Shown one piece after another: positions 59,919 to 64,000 of a stretch of 64,000 nucleotides of DNA (position 1 is the stretch's first letter; each line of letters opens with the position of its first letter). Below the pieces are notes generated by a model. That model made no database searches. It saw nothing but the letters and a program-made list of their open reading frames with translations, and was not told the origin of the DNA. The translations under genes were made by a program, and so were the position numbers. This DNA comes from Paralvinella palmiformis (taxonomy: Eukaryota; Annelida; Polychaeta; Terebellida; Alvinellidae). Location of the stretch: positions 62,001-126,000 of the forward strand of contig JAODUP010000666.1 of NCBI GenBank assembly GCA_025642065.1, read 5' to 3'.

Positions 59919-61169
59919 TCATCTTACTAAAGAGTCCTTTGTATTTGTCTAGGATTCGACTGCGAAGGACGCCACTCAAAAGACAAAGCTCAAACATTCG
60001 ACAATAATAACTAGCTATTGTTATTTGAACTCAGAATGGATGATCCGACAATCTTTGTAATCAAATATTCAGATCCGTGTAACCAATATGTATCTCTTTG
60101 ATGACTTATAATTTCCTTTCAGCTAACACCAGAACCTTTTCCCTCTCCGACACAAGAAGGATGCTTTTGAGAACTTATATTATATCGACATAACGTGAGA
60201 TTCTGCCATTTATGTATTTTTTCTACTGGATTATATTTTTCAGAACGTTTACACGTCGTTTTCGTCTCTGGATCTCTAATATTTTAATTGACTCACAATT
60301 TTGGGTTGAGAAGGTTAATTTCTACTCCTATATAGATCAGTATTTAGTAAAGGACAAATATAGATGACGTCCGTGTTGACCTCTATCTACACAAACCGGG
60401 AAGTTGAGTGGATCCATGATTGCGTACATCATCCAGAAAAACATTTTACAAAGCAACAGAAATAACATTTTACAGCTATACTCCGACCTACGTCATTAAT
60501 TGGTTCGAAAAGCCATGATGTAACCCCGAGATTTGGCTTAAATCGGACGTAATGCCTTAAAATGTTTTTTTTTATGTAATTTTTTTATTCTATACATATT
60601 TGTGTCTTTAATACATTTATATTGTATTTTAAATTGTTTTAGCAACTTTAATCATAATTGTTTTTTAAATTTACTATGACGTAGGTGACATAGCTGAGTG
60701 ACGTAATGACGTTCGCTGAACTGAAATTTACTCTAGAAAAGTGGCGTGAAGGCGAATTTGAAGTGGTTCTAAATGATATGAAATATGGTATTACTATATA
60801 GTAAAACATGTAGACTTGTATAAAATCTTGTTCCTGGATCAATAACACCTAAATAAGATAGTTTAGATGTTAGGCGAGCTGCTGGGAGGGCAGTCATTAT
60901 ATGTATGTTAGTAATCCACTAATCGAGTAGTTAATATGTGTATGTTAGAGGTCTGCTGAAGAGGTTATCATTAAATGTGTGACAATGGTTCACTGACGAG
61001 GTGGTCATTGTATGTAGATTACACTATCATGGATCTGATCCTTCTCAGCACTCACACATACTGCCCCCCCCCCACACAATCACTACCCTAACCCCTTATT
61101 CCTTAGCTAAATCAATCATATATCTATATCCGTCACATCCATTGTAAATCTCCATCTACCGTCTTTATC

Positions 61170-61325
61170 CTTCTTAAACACACGCACACACACACGCGCA
61201 CACATTCTCTCACTCACACAAACACATATATACACAAACATACACAGAGAGAGAGAGAGAAGCACATACACACGCACCCATACCCACACATACGCACATA
61301 CACACCACATGCAAATACATGCACG
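61170..61325. repeat. CA-rich low-complexity tract
   Basis: Imperfect CACACGCACA and CATACACA words with a GA tract (about 61246-61260). A complementary GT-rich tract lies at about 58730-58805. Confidence 0.7.
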
Positions 61326-61799
61326 CAGACAAACGGTTACACTCGTAGTAGCGGAAATTGCTCTTCATTCCGAAATACGCCACTCCTAATCACACTACGC
61401 CATATATTATGAAAGAAACTAAGAGTGGAAGACACTAAATGACGCTTTAGTGCCGATATGTGTCGTTATCAACCTCACTCACCGCCCTCACTCACTTCAT
61501 AACACAATCACGTAATTGACACGAGCGACATACATATATTTACGACTAGCTATGTTTATAATATCCTCTCAGTATAAACAACGGACCAACTATATACCAT
61601 AACCATAACTTTACTTATGGGAAAGAGCCCCACAGATACTGCCACGCATGTACATAGTCTATGTGTATGGCAAGACAACAAGTACTATTTACACATACGG
61701 CCTAAAACAGACTTATTTTCATCGCTTCATCCCGATAGATGGCGCCTTTGTCTTTATCATTATTTCCCAGAAGACGATCAGTTCAATCAGGGCAGCGGC

Positions 61800-62000
61800 T
61801 GACCAGAGATAAAAGATAACAAGCAGATAAGATATTCTTCATTAATCTATTATCTGTACCAGATTATCCCAGATGGCGGGAGGCTATCTCTTATAGAGGA
61901 TTACGGCGACATATCTACGGACAAAATGGACGACATGTAGCAAATGGATTATCAGATATGTGAAGAATCTCCCAGATCAATCCAATATGGCGGTTAATAA
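61800..62000. promoter_or_regulatory. GATA-motif cluster with YY1-type sites
   Basis: AGATAA or GATAA-type words occur at about 61808, 61815 and 61827 (AGATAAAAGATAACAAGCAG region). ATGGCGG-type sites lie at about 61873 and 61986, and ATGGCGCC is at about 61739. No adjacent coding exon was found. It could be an enhancer or promoter of a gene outside the window. Confidence 0.3.
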
Positions 62001-62404
62001 CAGTAGTTAGGCCTTTTTTTCGGAATATAAGACGAATATATGTTATTTTTGTGCTATGTATGCTTGCATGTGTGAGTGCGAGTGCGTGCGCGTGCGTGCC
62101 GCATATATTATCAGGTGCCGATCTCGGTAATCGTGTCACACAACCGTGACATGTGACACGTGACATTGATCAATAAACGTTTTAAGTAATCATCTTATGA
62201 CAGTATTGATAAGATACAAAATATTGACATCATGTGTAAGTCAGAAAGTTGGATCTCATCAGCTTAATGTTGTCTTCTTGTTGTTGTGGTCGTTGTTGTT
62301 GTTGTTGAGGTAAATTATTAAACTTGTGGGGTCTGTATTGTGGGGTCTAACGGCGACTTTCTATGCAAACACATCCCACAATGATAGATTCGAATGATCA
62401 ACTG

Positions 62405-62462
62405 GAGGTTCGCAGCGCAGCTTAGCGCCTTAAGAACTGCGCCTTAAGAACTGCGCTATTGG
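62405..62462. repeat. Short tandem repeat GCGCCTTAAGAACT
   Basis: GCGCCTTAAGAACT occurs twice in immediate succession and ends GCGCTATT. The rest of 62000-63600 holds no recognisable gene or repeat family. Confidence 0.6.
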
Positions 62463-63616
62463 AACAGCAGATAAGTGATATTGTATTGAATAGGGTCGAT
62501 ATTAAGTTGTCTTGTCTGTAGGATCGTCTCTATTGTCTGCTTCTTTGATCTTAATACTGACTTTGTGCTTGTTATTCAAACTGTAATGAGTGATGATGAT
62601 AATAACTGAATTTAAATAAATTTATTTTTATATATAGGACTTTTTTATTCGACCTCAACTGATTGTTTTACTGAAACGGCTGATGTTCCCGTGAAAATAT
62701 CAAGGATCTTTATTGCGAAATAATGGCATACGTTATCATGGTACACAAATATTGGGTATAAACAAACTAGTGGTGTTGGCTATGACTGTAGCTGTTCCGA
62801 AGAACTGGCATCTCTTGGGATGAAATACAGGCATTTACTTTGAAGATACATTATTTCTTCATCTTAAGTAATATTTACACTTGGATCTATCAGACTCTTT
62901 CCTCACAGTATGATATCAATGATGTACAGGTCGTCTTATCCGGACACTTTATGATGGTAATTAGAGTGTCCCTCACTCCCCGTCATTATAGTTCATGGCT
63001 TTCATGGAATTAGCATAACGACCATCACCCCGGCATTATCCTTCGAGAGACAACTAGCCCAATCGCTGCAATAACATCGAATATAAAGATAGACTACCTG
63101 AAAAGCTGCTCGCTTTGGGCACCCCACCAACAAACAAACATATCAACATCTGAAGATTCACAAACCGACATTGGTAAATACACAGGCTACTCCACGGAAT
63201 CACTATCAGATGTCATGAAGCTGAGTTGGCAGGGTTAGAGGTGACCCTTTTCATGATTGGTACGAATACTCAAGTTTTGAAACGTGTATGGCCATTAAAG
63301 AAGATCAGTCTGTCAATGCGTTTGGTTGTCCGGTTCTGAGTAAGCTAATAGAGGTTTGTGTCAATACTCTTAGGTCGATATGTGAGGTAAATAAATGCTG
63401 AGTGGCGTTGAAAATGATACTCCGCAATATTTATAAGAGTATGCGAACTTGGTTAACATTGAGACATAACAAATATTCAGAAGAAAACCTGACCCAAAAC
63501 AAGCACTGATTTAGTTCAAATATAGCCGTGTCCATACACGTTTAAAAATTGAGACATCATGCCAATCCAGAAAAGGGTCACCTTCAACTCTACCAGAACT
63601 AACTACAACAACCAGA

Positions 63617-63618
<2 letters not shown>

Positions 63619-63661
<43 letters not shown>

Positions 63662-63837
63662 AGTCCCCCATCCGTCACCCGCAAACAGCCACCAACAGCA
63701 CCTACCGCCAAACTTTGATAAGGACCCGATTGAAACTGTATGTATGTGTATGTCACAGGTCTCGCTCTCTCTCTCTGTAGAGGATGTTCATCTAGGGGTT
63801 GCCGCTCAGTATACATATATTCAGATAGATAGACATA

Positions 63838-63912
<75 letters not shown>
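63619..63912. repeat. TA microsatellites
   Basis: TA tracts of about 39 bases at 63619-63657 and about 70 bases (with one ACC interruption) at 63841-63912. Plus a CT tract near 63763-63777. Confidence 0.9.
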
Positions 63913-63916
<4 letters not shown>

Positions 63917-64000
63917 CATCTTGGATGTTACCTTTAAATCCAAAATAAAATGAATAAGTTGGTAATTCCGTTAGTATATTTCACAATAGTTCATTCTCAT

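Noticed and set aside
1..64000. CRISPR arrays, prophage or bacterial operons
   Set aside because: The repeats are tandem, microsatellite or dispersed without CRISPR spacing, and the genes have spliceosomal introns.

Overview
The window is AT-rich, intron-rich metazoan nuclear DNA. Its gene set (prefoldin subunit 2, a BTG3/4-type BTG protein, and an animal-type pyrophosphorylase/glucuronokinase fusion), small GT-AG exons in long introns, long TA microsatellites and many tRNA-derived SINEs, MITEs and LINE fragments suggest a marine invertebrate, perhaps a mollusc or another lophotrochozoan. The clade is inference. There is no prokaryotic operon, CRISPR array or viral gene block.

Layout. 0.4-2.3 kb: SINEs and a degenerate short-period repeat. 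2.3-2.8 kb: a promoter-like CpG-containing segment and a 36-bp tandem repeat. 3.0-5.5 kb (-): a decayed multi-exon FLYWCH/MULE transposase gene with several in-frame stops. 5.8-7.0 kb (-): the 3' end of a LINE with an RNase H domain. 7.5-16.4 kb (+): PFDN2, three coding exons. 19.6-23.3 kb (+): a BTG-family gene with a probable non-coding first exon, followed by about 2.5 kb of probable 3' UTR. 26.2-26.6 kb: nested inverted repeats.

27.7-46.5 kb (-): one large gene with 20 recognisable coding exons. They encode an N-terminal sugar-nucleotidyltransferase and a C-terminal GHMP glucuronokinase, the architecture of fish gkup. The first exon was not found. One central exon (36787-36889) has an in-frame TAA at its acceptor and no usable donor, so the gene is either newly broken or misassembled there. 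Its introns hold a CR1/L2-type LINE, an L2-like LINE, SINEs and several MITEs.

46.5-64 kb is mostly repeats: AATTCC-rich foldback elements, a 63-bp minisatellite next to a MULE fragment, a complete tRNA-headed SINE, a DUF4806-type gene piece with one in-frame stop, a tandem array of about 410-bp units, LINE connecting-region pieces, an unidentified exon-like segment with two in-frame 24-codon repeats, and a GATA-motif cluster.

The real genes work independently: PFDN2 in cytosolic protein folding, BTG in mRNA deadenylation and antiproliferation, and the gkup-like protein in salvage of free glucuronic acid to UDP-glucuronate. The strongest observations are the gkup-like fusion with its damaged exon, a shared 3' tail between the RNase H LINE and a SINE family, and several MITE families whose ends can be read directly.
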